Shown: positions 35,446 to 46,799 of the stretch, in pieces | How positions within the stretch are numbered: the first letter of the stretch is position 1 | How the letters are laid out: each line of letters begins with the position of its first letter | Assembly: GCA_033065855.1 (NCBI GenBank) | Contig: JAVXUO010002049.1 | Coordinates: 248,001 to 312,000 of the forward strand | From: Escallonia rubra | Lineage: Eukaryota; Streptophyta; Magnoliopsida; Escalloniales; Escalloniaceae | DNA: 64,000 bases | Direction: 5' to 3' | Notes under the pieces: generated by a model | What the model was told of the DNA's origin: nothing | Databases searched by the model: none | Seen by the model: the letters and a program-made list of their open reading frames with translations, nothing else | Position numbers and translations under genes: made by a program

Positions 35446-35882
35446 TAAGGCATTCAAGTTCTGATGTACTGATGCAATCTTTGATTTTCTCTTTGGTGTT
35501 TGTAGGTAGAAAAGTATATCTACGGTGGTAAAGCGAACTTAATGCCCACGCATACATGACACACTGTCATCAAAGTTGCATGTCGATCAATGTATCGGCA
35601 TCAGATGTATTGGGATCATAATTTTCGCATTTGAATCTTGATGTCTAGTTCTTATGTACATGCAAGCGTCTCAATTATTTCAGATACCACTAATCAATTT
35701 GAGCCAAATACTTTAAAATGGTATAGACCAGGTTGATTCGGCCCATGTATCAAGCCAGCGTTAACAAAGAAGCACCACTACTAACCAATTATGTCAAAAT
35801 TAGTTACAGCGCGCGTTCCAAAGTAGTGCAGTCCTTGAGATATATGCTGCCTAAATATTATGCTTCATAGACCAAGCATATT

Positions 35883-36266
35883 TAGAGGTTTTTTCCCTAA
35901 ATAATATTATTTTAAAACTTAATTACCAGTTTACTCCATTTTGAAACTTATTTACCCGCATACCACACTTTTAGAAATCGCGGTTTGAAAACACGACTTT
36001 AAGTAGAAATCGCGATTTAGAACCACGATTTTAAGTAGAAAACGTAGTTTAGAACCACTTTTTTATTTATTTTTTTTTTCATTCTCTGCGTAATTTAAAA
36101 TGAAAAACATATATATATATATATATAGACACACACACACACACTAAAAACATGGTTTCAAATTACGATTTTTAAAAGTGTGGTATGTGGATAAATAAGT
36201 TTCAAAATTGAGTAAATTGATAATTAAGTTTTACAATAGTATTATTTAGAAAAAAAAAAAAAACTC
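35883..36266. mobile_element. Hairpin MITE with 8-bp target duplication
   Basis: AGCATATT occurs on both sides (35875-35882 and 36267-36274). The outer ~85 bases of each end are near-perfect reverse complements (for example AATAATATTATTTTAAAACT against AGTTTTACAATAGTATTATT). The centre has (TA)n and (CA)n runs. Copy C has the empty site, AAGCATATTCAAC near 37591. An 8-bp duplication suggests the hAT superfamily. Confidence 0.8.
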
Positions 36267-36336
36267 AGCATATTCAACAAACCAAGCAATCATATCAGCT
36301 GTAAGCTCAGAAGGCGAACAAGTCAACGTTAGTATA

Positions 36337-36399
36337 AAGAATACCTGTTAGGACTGTGGTTTGGGTAGCCAACAGGAAAACCCCCCTCACCGACATCTC
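36337..36399 (+). pseudogene. Sixty-base scrap of S-receptor-like kinase exon 1
   Basis: Matches 38539-38603 and 47690-47752 nearly base for base (CTGTTAGGACTGTGGTTTGG; protein [14 protein letters not shown], the B-lectin core). It joins copy B directly, without the start of the gene, so a deletion removed the promoter-proximal part of the exon and everything after the scrap was lost. Confidence 0.85.
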
Positions 36400-36797
36400 A
36401 GATCATTTCTCACACACTGAAGCACACACACGATTCTTCTAATGTTATGCTATACACCGTGATGATTTTAGGGTCTACATGTCTTGACATTAATTGAGTA
36501 GTGGAAGAGGATAGTCAAGAGGGTCGTTAGTGAGACTCTGTTGCGTGTGCGTGCAAACGGGAGTTAAGACTATAGTCTGATCCTAGATGATGCATGCCGT
36601 GAAACCCATTGCATCGAGTCACTGGTTCCGGAGGACGCGAAATAACCTTTTAGGATAAAGTTTCGGCTTGATTCTATAGATTGGTGAAATTATTTTAATA
36701 TATTTTGTAATGTGATATTGTTTATATTGTATTTTGATTTTGTGTTAGAAAGTACGATTCTCTTTCGAAATTATTGTAAACGGATTTATATTCAACA
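36400..36797. other. Unassigned spacer between copies B and C
   Basis: No gene, and no match to the other module copies. It may be a transposon remnant or junction DNA. Nothing further can be supported. Confidence 0.4.
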
Positions 36798-38336
36798 CTA
36801 CCTACAGAGTTTGCTCTATGAAAGCTAGCTTTTCTACGTTTTCATCGGTAAAGTTTCTCTAGTATACTTGAAAACACATAATAAGCAGCTATTCATATGC
36901 ACTCATGGTGAAGAACTCCGTCATGTTCAAGTTACGGTGTTCCAAAGTAGTGCAGTCCTTGAGATATATGCATCTTATCATATTCAACATACCAAGCAAT
37001 CATATATGGGCCGTTGTGAAAAGATTTGTACGAATTTTTTCTCGTTAAGTAAAAGAGTTAGTATACCAAAATAGTAATGACGATTGTGACGATGAATGTT
37101 ACTGGATTGTACACAAAAAACACCCATAAATACTGCAGGCTCAATAGATGTTACTTTCCAAATTAAAGTCACTTCAAGCAATGAAGACAAATGATCACTA
37201 ATAGTCGTCGAGTAGGTAAAGTACTGTGCAAATGTTGATTATTGGTTGTTCACGATCCTTTACACAAAGACTACTAACAGTCTTGGTCGAGGTCAAAGTT
37301 GCATGTCGATCAATGTATCGGCATCATATGTATTGGGATCATAATTTTCGCATTTGCAACTTGATGTCTAGTGCTTCTGTACATGCAAGCTTCTCGATTA
37401 TTTCATATCCCACTAATCAATTTGAGCCAAATACTTTAAAATGGTATAGACCAGGTTGATCCGGCCCATATATCAAGCGGGCGTTAACAAAGAAGCACCA
37501 CTAGTCAATTATGTCAAAATTAGTTACAGCGTTCCAAAGTAATGCAGTCCTTGAGATATATGCAGCCTAAATATTATGCTTCATAGGACAAGCATATTCA
37601 ACATGCCAAGTGATCATATCAGCTGTAAGCTCAGAAGACGAACAAGTCAACGTTAGTATACCAATGCAGCAATGATGACTGTGACACTTAATATTACTGG
37701 ATTGTACACGAAAACCACCCATAGATACTGGCTCAATTGATGTTACTTTACACAGAGACTACTAATAGTCTTGGTCGTTAATAACAGTTTTGGACTATCC
37801 TTTACACAAAGACTACTAATAGTCTTGGTCAAGGTAAACTGTTCAAATGCATGTGATTGGTTGTCCATAAGTGTTTTGGACCATCCTTTGGGATGTACCC
37901 GTGGATATTTTGGAGGAAGCTGCTGGCACGTATGAAATGTGAACACTAACAATGAGACAGTTTTGTTAAGGACCCGATTGTTTATTACGTTTTTTCTTTG
38001 TTCTCTGTTTTGATTTCTACTCTTTCAGTTCTGTTATCTGTTTCTCATAACGATTTTATGTGGTACCATTTTCTTCTTCTTATTTATTTGCCAAAACAAG
38101 AGTTTGGTTGCTCTAAAAGGACGACGACTTAAAACATTGTTTCCGGTATGACACGTCTCATTTTGATCCAAACTTTTCAAAGTAATAAGCCGTAGCATTT
38201 CAGTAGGCTCGACTCAAGTAATCACCAGTTGCACCCCAAGTTTTCCAAATATCCTTCCCCTACATGTACTTAAGGTTTATAGTGGCAAGTACTTGATTGA
38301 AGAATTCAGAAGTAGCTGTGGTGCATGTGGACATTA
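36798..38336 (+). repeat. Copy C of the module (composite), upstream of the kinase pseudogene
   Basis: Two overlapping partial copies: 36798-37285 begins like copy A at 2807, then near 37286 the text returns to GTCAAAGTTGCATGTCGATC and runs again through the same landmarks to the kinase start. It contains several copies of the word AGACTACTAATAGTCTTGG (for example about 37755 and 37805). Confidence 0.75.
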
Positions 38337-39262
38337 ATGGGAGGCTTCACCATGCTGCTTCTCTTGTTATCCTGTTTACTTTCCATCGGAAAATCTGTCT
38401 GCGAGGCAGCAGACACCATAACTACAAATCAATCTATCAAAGATGGCGAAACCATAGTTTCCTCTGGTGGAAGCTTTGAAATGGGTTCTTCAGCCCTGGT
38501 AATTCCAAGAACAGATACGTGGGTATCTGGTATAAAGAAACATTACCTGTTAGGACTGTGGTTTGGGTAGCCAACAGGAAACCCCCCCTCACCGACATCT
38601 CGGGAGTTAAAACTCATCAGCAATCCAGGAATTCTAGTACTTGCCAACGGTTCCGGCAACGTCATGTGGTCTACCAACATCAAGACCAGCACAGGGTCCA
38701 GTACTAGTTGCACAGCTTTTGGACTCGGGAAATCTAGTCGTAAAAGATACACATACTGATGATGGTAATTTTCTTTGGCAAAGCTTTGACTATCCAAGTT
38801 ATACGCTTTTACCAGGCATGAAGCTCGGGAAGAACTTTGAAACTGGACTAGAGAGGTATCTGTCGTCGTGGAAGAGCAATGACGATCCATCTCCGGGTGA
38901 TTTTACGTATCATTGTGATCCTACTGGATATCCACAAAATGTGATGAGAAAGGGCTCAGTTAAGCAGTATCGAAGTGGATCATGGAATGGAGTCCGGTTT
39001 AGCGGAGTGCCATACTTAAGCCTGAATGCTATTTTTAGGTGCAGACTGGTTTTCAGTGACAAAGAAGTTTATTACAGTTATGATCTCCTTAACAGCTCAG
39101 TTATATTAAGGCTGATGTTGAGTCAGAATGGTGTTGTACAGCGCTGGACATGGCCAACTGGCCAATCACAAGGTTGGGTCCTTTATCTGACTGCGCCTAC
39201 AGATTATTGCGATACTTATTCAGTATGTGGTGCTTATGGCACGCGCAATTTAGGCACGTTCT
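38337..39262 (+). pseudogene. Truncated G-type lectin S-receptor-like kinase
   Basis: Near-identical to the first ~305 codons of the intact gene at 47487: signal peptide [19 protein letters not shown]-lectin domain, S-locus glycoprotein domain ([20 protein letters not shown]) and the first EGF-like cysteines ([12 protein letters not shown]). Three small deletions break the frame: one G near 38485, two bases near 38604 and two near 38678. At about 39262, after CGAYGTRN, the sequence changes abruptly to a gypsy element and the rest of the gene is absent. The transmembrane and kinase parts are missing, so no receptor can be made. Confidence 0.93.
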
Positions 39263-39269
39263 AAGACTA

Positions 39270-40676
39270 GGCAACGCAAATGCCAACGTTATGGCTCAGT
39301 TGGCTTCTGGATTAAGAGTCTTGGGTGGAGTTAGTGAGCAATGGGTGAAAGTATCGAAACACTTGTGAATTTGGTGACAGGTTAAACAATTAGAAATGAT
39401 TAACCCAGTTCATATAGCTCAAGATGATTGGAGAACATCCATCATTCGATTTTTACGGAACCCTCAGTTGAGGATAGATACAAAAATAAAGTTGCAAGCA
39501 TTTAAATACTTCATTCTAGACGGCGATTTCTTCAAACAAACTCCTGAAGGATTCGCGTTAAGGTGTTTAGGGCAACAAGAAGGTATGCAGGTAATCACCG
39601 AGGTGCATGAGGGTACTTGTGGTGCGCATAGACAATATGGCCATTATTGGCCTACCATAATGGAGGATTGCACTAGATATGCAAAAGGATGCCAAGCTTG
39701 CCAAAAACATGGCATAATTCATCGCGCACCATGTATAAATTTGCAACCGATAGTGAAACAATGGCCTTTCCAAGGATGGGCCATGGATTTAATAGGCCAA
39801 ATACATCCATTTTCATCCAAGAAACATGGATTCATAATCGTAGCAACTATTTTTTTTTATGAAGTGGACTGAAGCAAAACTGATGAAAATGGTTACCCAA
39901 GAAAGCGTCATCACGTTTATCAAGGAAAACATAATCCATCGATTTAGGTTACCTCAGACGATTACAGCCGATAGAGGCACTATTTTCACTAGGGGGAAAA
40001 TACTTTAGTTTGCTAAAGAATATAAATTTAAAAGTGACCTCTACCCCATACTGTGCACAAGCAAATGGCCAAGCTGATGTTACAAACAAGTCGATCAAGC
40101 ACATCATGGAATGACCAATTGAAGATACCCTTTAGTGACTGGCACCGATTACTGTCTGAGGTTCTTTGGGCATTTCAAACTTCCCAATGTCTAGCACATG
40201 AGTAACTCCCTATGCTTTAACATTTGGACACAATTCTGTATTGCCAATGGAAATAAGAGTAAGATCATTCCGAGTAGCCATGCAAAATAATATTCATATG
40301 AACGAAGCCATGGCAATTGAGCTGGAAGATCTAGATGACCATCGATTGGATGCTCTGGATAAGTTACATGCTCAGAAGTTAAAAATAAGTAGATCCTACA
40401 ACATAAGGGTTTTGCCAAAATCATTTGAGGAAAAGGATTTGGTATATATGGAAGACTATTCTTCTGATATGATCAAAAGACCAAAAGTTTGGAAAATGGT
40501 CCCCAAATTGGGAGGGAACTTTTCAAGTACACAAAGTCTTAAGAGGAGGAGCATATTGGTTGAAATATTTGGAAGGGCAGTTACACACCAAACCTATTAA
40601 CGGTCGATACCTAAAGAGATACAATCCTTCTATGTGGGAGGAAGTTGAGCCGATTGACAAAGATAGTTTGCACTAG
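39270..40676 (+). pseudogene. Gypsy RNase H end and integrase
   Basis: RNase H end (NANVMAQLASGLRVLGGVSE), integrase zinc region (HEGTCGAHRQYGHYWPTIMED, then CQACQKHG), core start (QGWAMDLIGQIHPFSSKKHG), ITADRGTIF and, after several stops, an integrase tail (PYALTFGHNSVLPMEI, LDALDKLHAQKLKISRSYN, RYLKRYNPSMWEEVEPID). The stretch 39396-39872 is open, the rest is broken. Catalytic residues after the first Asp cannot be followed in one frame. Confidence 0.85.
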
Positions 40677-40972
40677 CCTGATATAAGCTCAAAAATGCAA
40701 AATAAGATCAGAGTTACTGTAATATTAAAATTGTGGTCTAGAAAGAGATAAATCGATTAAAAGAAAAGATTCGTCTTAATGAAATAAGTTATAAAACACA
40801 ATAATGGGAAATTGGGTCAAATATCAAAGCATTTTGTATGTCTTTAATTTCCACTGTGCTTCAGCCTTGGAAATGACCTGATCTGTGAAAACAAGTTGGG
40901 AATGAGCCTTCGCTCGCTTTTTCAAGGGTTCTTCGTGGGCTCCAGATCAACTGCCTCCTGATATATCACACT

Positions 40973-43900
40973 TTACCGTTTAAGCAAACCCTGTTCTTTT
41001 TGTTCTAAAGCAACCATTTTTATCTCTAATTCCCTTCTTTCAACTGTAATTTCTTCAATATCTTTCGAGATCCGCAGACTGGCTTGATGTATTTCCTGGA
41101 TCTTCATGTTCAAGGCATCAATATCTTTATCCACCACATGGATGCTTGACCTGATGTCCATACCTTGTTTTCAGGATGAAGACACAAGCAAAATCTGCAA
41201 CTTCAGAGTAGTGTTCAAATCGCCCAAGGCATCAATTAAGTCATTCATTTTGACAATGCATCCTCATTGGCCAAAACGTCTGAAAGAAAATGGCTAAGTA
41301 GACTCTTAAATACGTCTAAAACTGCAGTCGTATCGACACTTAAGGCTGAAGTCGATGTCATCATGGTGGGCCAAGAGAAAGCACTGATAGCTGTTTGAAG
41401 TTGATGGAACTTCTGATTAATATTTTTAGAAGTTGACACAAAAGGGCTTGGTCTTTTTGGAATCAGGGTTTCTATCACCTTTTCTATTATCTGGGCAATT
41501 GATGGGGAACTTGAGATGGCTGGGATAGATAGTGGCTCAGACGTTGATGGAATAATAGTTGTTTGAATGGTTGACATAAGAGTCGATGCTGGATCCCTAA
41601 TTGGACTTGCCACAGAAGGAGAAATAACTTCAATCGGAAGATGAATCTCAGGAACTGGAGAGGCGATCGATTGAGCACTTCCCAACTGATTAGAGTGATG
41701 ATCACTAGAATCCTCTTCACTTTGAATATCCCATGACTCGCTACTGCCCTGTATAAATTTAAACAAGACATGAGTTATCGGTAATAACGCAAAACAGAAA
41801 GCGTTTGAGACCAACAAACCTGCAAAGATGAAGATATCGGTTGATGAGCAGCAACAACTGAACATCCCTTGCCACTGACAGTTTCTATATTAGTTGGTAC
41901 ATCAGTAGGAGTATCAAAAGGAACATTGTTGCCTGAGGGGGTGCCCTATTTGCTTGTGCTATCCTGAGTCAAATTGATGGTGATACCACCCAAATCCTAA
42001 GAAGAAGGTAAGAGATATAATAGGCAACTGATGCACAAATCAGTGAAAGATGAAATTTACCTTCAGCGCATTAGTCCTTACACTGAAAAGATGAAGATAT
42101 CGGTTGATGAGCAGCAACAACTGAACATCCCTTGCCACTGACAGTTTCTATATTAGTTGGTACATCAGTAGGAGTATCAGAAGGAACATTGTTGCCTGAG
42201 GGGGTGCCCTATTTGCTTGTGCTATCCTGAGTCAAATAGATGGTGATACCACCAAAATCCTAAGAAGAAGGTAAGAGATATAATAGGCAACTGATGCACA
42301 AATCAGTGAAAGATGAAATTTACCTTCAGCGCATTAGTCCTTACACTGAAACGAGTCTTACGGACTATACTCTTTTTCCAAGTAATTTTGGGCTTGAGTG
42401 TAGTCATGCCAGTCTGAACCATCAAAAGATCATCATACTGATCAGCTGGAGCGGTAACAATCTCTTCAGTCTTTTCGGGTGTTCCACTCGGACTAGCGGG
42501 AATCCTTCTTTCATTAGCTAATTTCTTAGCTGTCTAGCACTTTCATCAGCTGGACATAACAAGTCCAGTAATCAAAATTTTCTTGAATGATTGTCATTGG
42601 TCAAACATATAATTGACAAGAAAAGTTCCTACTTGGGTTTGGAGCACTCAGGGATGTTGGTACACTGATGAGAGCCAAAGAAATTTGGACGGGATGAATT
42701 ATGTTTAAAGGGATGGCTGATATCGGCTTCGTCAATTGAGGATTTAAAGTAGAATCGTTAGAGGCTTGCTTTGCTTTGTTGATATTCTCCCTGATTTATT
42801 TATGTATCTGAATAAGAGGTACATCATCTTCTTCTATTTCAGAAGTATTTTCAGTTGCTTGTTCTTCTGCCAATTATTCTTGGGAAGAGTCATCTGTAGC
42901 CTCATCAACATCGTGATCTTCGGGTGAAGACTCAAGGCCAGGTTCTTTGCCTTTCTTACCCCGCACCCGTCGAGAAGATTCTCCAGAAGGAGATTTATTT
43001 CTTTACTGTAAAGTGTTTGGATTGCTGCTTCCATCTATATCGATAAAACCAATATGCAATAAGAAAATGATATCAAAAGTTTGAATCGATATTAAAAGCC
43101 AAAATAAAATACAGGGTCGATGTGGGCTATTTGGGGCAAGACGAACCATGCAATCAACATACTTGATGCCGTCATACAGTTTTGGAAACATTGTCCTGGT
43201 ACCCTGCATCAGAGGGGGAAAACTGATTCAGCAATAAGGATAGTAAAAACCGACATGATAAAGCTATCCATTGACCAGTCAACGTCCTTGTCTATTGCCC
43301 TGATGTGGTTTGGAGTTATTTTCTGAATCCTCTCTTTCGCCTCGAAAAAGCCATTCTCCATAAAGAAATGAGCCTAAATTCCTTGGATCAATCCAAATTG
43401 CAGGCGAAACTGAGATGGGGTGTATCGTTCGTAGCTACAAACTGCCGATGGCAAGTTAGTAATTTGACCGTCTACATGGAGGAAATGCCCACAAAGGAAG
43501 CTAGCCCATACCTTGCGGGTAAAGTTCTGAACCTCTATAGACATCCCTTCATTTATATGAGTAGGAAGAGTCCTAAACCAAACAGGTCCAAATTCCTTGG
43601 AGAGGAATGGATGTGAACGCTTGATATGGGTCAAATCGAAAATGAAAAAGAAACAAGATATAAAGGAATGAAGTTTTATTTCACCCAAAGAGAGGTGATG
43701 TCCATAGGTTAAAAAGGAGGTATCAGGCTGAAAGAATATCAAGGGAGCAAACTCTGAAAAATAGGCTAGAAGCCACAATTGAACCAACCGAAAGGGGCCA
43801 TCGATACTCCAATGTATTTTCTTGCCCACCATCATAGACATAGCCCCGTACAAACTACCTAGCAACAAAGGTGCAAGTGCATATTCCCTACCATGGGACA

Positions 43901-44360
43901 AGCTAATGGCCAAATTCATATATTCCTTAGTCAAAGACAGGCTTGATATGCAAAAGACATGACGAAACAGTCACGTGCCAAAAAAAATTGCTAGCTCTTT
44001 CAAATCGGGCGAGATATCAATGCGTTTAGAACACGATTTCATGAAATACCTCTCAAAAGTTTCAGAATACTTTGAGGAGGAAAGAGGAAGGGATAAACCA
44101 ATAGGGTTATGATTAGTTAACGCGATGGCATGTTTACCAATTGACAAAAGGCCTGTTAGGGCATATACATAAAAAATGGTAGGGGCAATCATTTTGATCC
44201 TTAATATGAAAACATTGGTAGTAGTGGACCAAAAACAGAAAGATGAGGATAAAAGCCATCGATTTACCTTATGAGGATTTTTAGGCATATGAATTAGTTC
44301 GTAAATACCTTGCCGCCTCCATTGACCGGCAAAAGAAATTGATAAATGATCAACCCACAA
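40973..44360 (-). pseudogene. Antisense ORF with aminotransferase-like plant mobile domain (PMD)
   Basis: Runs opposite to pol in the 3' part of the gypsy element. The N-terminal part (44360-43971) reads RRQGIYELIHMP, SFCFWSTTTNVFIL, IAPTIFYVYALTGLLSIG; after a shift, 43934-43374 reads YALAPLLLGSLYGAMSMMV and SIDGPFRLVQLWLLAYFSEF. These are hallmarks of the PMD found in some plant gypsy and MULE elements and in a few host silencing proteins (MAIN family). A long Ser/Pro/Glu-rich linker follows in pieces, then a coiled-coil-like end (41161-40973, DKDIDALNMKIQEIHQASLR). Stops and shifts make it a pseudogene. The role of such frames in the element is not known to me. Confidence 0.7.
41824..42349 (-). 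repeat. Recent tandem duplication of 263 bp in the antisense ORF
   Basis: 41824-42086 and 42087-42349 are the same apart from about three substitutions. The unit includes AAGATGAAGATATCGGTTGA and GCCTGAGGGGGTGCCCTATT. It lies in the linker region of the antisense frame. Confidence 0.93.
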
Positions 44361-44896
44361 ACCCTAATCGGCATGAATAAGAGTTGGTCAGGACCTAATC
44401 AACAATCCGGATTCATGCCAGCCCTTCCAATTCAAGTAGGGCAAGCTTAATAGCAGTTTTTCCAAATCATTCATTGGGTACCTTTTCAAAGATTGGGGCC
44501 TAACTCTGAAAGAAAGACCCAAAATATGGGGGCTGATGAGTTTGTGACATTTCTTGGACGGAATCAGAATGCGGGTATCGATGGGATCAATATGAGCCCT
44601 AAGAATACCAACGCCCCGTCGAGGGTTAAAGGGGCAAGTAACCCATCACATGCGTCTCGTTTTGGGATGATTCTCTTCTTTCCCATAATTCTTGAAAGTT
44701 ACAGAAAAAGAATAGTTGAGGGTTTTAGGGTTTTGCAAAAAGGTGAGATATGAAGTTGTGTCGACAAAGACGGCTTAAAAACAAGCGGGAAGCAAAATTC
44801 AGTTTGAACTCAACCGCATCAAAATAGTTAATAGTTGAACGCTAGAAGTTGAGTCGAATAAGGAATTATCTCGCACGACTGTACAAGTCGTACGAG

Positions 44897-45650
44897 TTAA
44901 GGGGAGCAATGTTGGCGGCATAAATATTTTTATGACAGTTATAAAGACATAGACACATGGGGCGCTAAAGACCGAAGAAAATGCCTTGAGAAATAGGTGG
45001 AAACAAACACGTCTACTACGGTTACTAATGGGTCGCTAGTTACTGATAGCGGTATGATAAAGACAAGCAAATTGGTGAAAATACGTGGGAAACGAAAATT
45101 TGAATAGATCGTGCAAAGAGAAACCGCTAACAAATGCAAGATAATCGGAAGTAGTGGTTAACATGGGGACGAGGCTAGAAAATCGGTAGTAGTAGTTGAC
45201 AAATGTTTCTTGGAGCGGACAATTTTCAACATTATCAGAAAGGTCATGGAAAGGGCGTCAGTAAACTGACTGCATGTGAAGTACAGATGTCAGCAGGAAG
45301 CGACCGATGATGAAATTCTCAATAACGATAAAGATGAACGGTTACAAAAGAGAGACAATTATAAACAAGCAAATATAAAAGAAGAGAAGGACAACAGAAA
45401 GGGATCGTCAAATTCAAAAACAAAACCATACTTAGGAAAACCGAGTCTGTAATGTATTGGTTTTTTTCTCTCATTTTTGTCAAATTTCTCAAATGATATG
45501 TCTTATATCGATAGAAAACCCTGTACGTTACCGTACTTGTGTTCGTTGTATTGTAAAGATAATCTTCGTTGTTTTAATGGGCGCATCATTTGTTCAGTGT
45601 CTTATCTTTAGTTAATTTCCATTTTTAGGGAATTCATCAGGCCCTAAAGG
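44897..45650 (+). mobile_element. Gypsy 3' LTR with polypurine tract
   Basis: The purine run TTAAGGGGAGCAA (44897-44909) is followed by TGTTGGCGGCATAAAT, a good LTR start, at 44910. A TATA-like AAATATAAAAG lies near 45379. The right end near TTCATCA (about 45642-45650) is approximate because no partner LTR exists in the window. Confidence 0.65.
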
Positions 45651-45716
45651 CAAAAAGATCCTGCACTGTTTATCCATTGTGTCGAAAGATCACGATCGAT
45701 AGTGAATTTGCCCAAC

Positions 45717-46625
45717 AGCGCAAACAACAAGTTATGTCAAAACGAGTTATAGCATTCCAAACGAGTTATTTGCAGCCTAAATTTTATGCTTCACAAGGCA
45801 AATATATTGAACATACCAAGCAACCATATCTCAACCGTTGTACAAAAACTTCTTGTACCGTCTTTTTACTCGTTAATTAATAATTTATACGAGCTATAAG
45901 CCCATAAGACGAACAAGTCAAAGTTAGTATACCAATACAGTAATGATGATTGTGACACCGAATGTTACTGGATTGTACACAAAAATCACTCATAAATACC
46001 GGCTCAATTGATGTTACTTACCAAATTAAAATCACTGCAAGCAATAAAGATAAATGGTCAATTTTGTTATACCCTTGCAAGGAGGCAATCGGACCACAAA
46101 GACTACTAATAGTCTTCCATAAGGTAAACTGTTCAAATGTTGATTATTGGTTGTTCATAACAGTTTTGGACCACCCTTTACACAAAGACTACTAATAGTC
46201 TTGGTCAAGGTAAGCCTTCAAATGTGGATGAGTGGACCATCCTTTGAGATGTACCATGAAACTTTGCGAGAAGCTGCTGGCACGTATCAAATGTGAACAC
46301 CAAACAACTGAGACAGTTTTGTTAAGGACCTGGTTGTTTATTACGTGTTTTTTTTTTTCTCTCTATTTTGATTTCCCCTTTTTCGGTTTTGTTACCTGTT
46401 TCTCATAACGATTTATGAGGTATCATTTTCTTTTTATCATTTATCTACCAACACTAGAGTTTGATTGTTCTAAAAGGACGACGACTTAAAACTTTGTTTC
46501 CAGTACGACGCGTCTCATTTTGATCTACACATTTCAAAATAATAGGCCGTAACATTTCAGTATGCTCGACTCAAGTAATCACCGGTTGCACCCTAAGTTT
46601 TCGAAATATCCTTCCCCTATATGTT
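45717..46625 (+). repeat. Copy D of the module, without a kinase gene
   Basis: Starts at AAGTTATGTCAAAACGAGTT as in copy A (about 4512) and follows the same text, including TTACTGGATTGTACAC and the AGACTACTAATAGTCTT word, to CCTTCCCCTATATG. That is the last part shared with the intact gene's upstream region before its start codon, where the kinase body should follow but does not. Confidence 0.8.
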
Positions 46626-46799
46626 CTAGGTGAGTTTTATTAATAAAAATCTCAACACATGGGTTGTTAATATTGTTACTAAAAATGTAGAGAACTCTTA
46701 AAATGTGAAATTAGCATTATTTGTTATTATTATTCGACATATAAAAATATAAATTTTTAACTAGTTGTTGTTAGTCCCGCGTGCAACTCACGGGATTAA
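46626..46799. other. Short insertion or junction DNA between copies D and E
   Basis: AT-rich, ending with a hairpin TCCCGCGTGCAACTCACGGGA (split as TCCCG...CGGGA, near 46776-46796). This resembles the terminal hairpins of small plant Helitrons read in reverse. No gene. Confidence 0.4.

Larger units (their letters stand above)
34058..36336 (+). repeat. Copy B of the receptor-kinase upstream module
   Basis: Parallels copy A from about 2548, with small indels (for example about 45 extra bases near 34745-34800), and lacks the insertion found in copy A. It carries two MITEs of its own (35024-35445 and 35883-36266) and ends at GTTAGTATA, after which a scrap of kinase exon begins. Confidence 0.8.
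39263..45650 (+). mobile_element. Ty3/gypsy (Tat/Ogre-like) element, 5'-truncated
   Basis: Starts inside RNase H, continues through integrase, then a long 3' region with an antisense reading frame, a polypurine tract and one LTR. No 5' LTR, gag, protease or reverse transcriptase is present. It abuts the kinase pseudogene on the left and module copy D on the right. The integrase style (KQWPFQGWAMDLIG) and the mobile-domain frame after pol point to the Tat group. The lineage is inferred. Confidence 0.75.

Noticed and set aside
40241-40600. Separate small gene of 119 codons
   Set aside because: It is the tail region of the gypsy integrase (LDALDKLHAQKLKISRSYN) in a shifted frame, not an independent gene.
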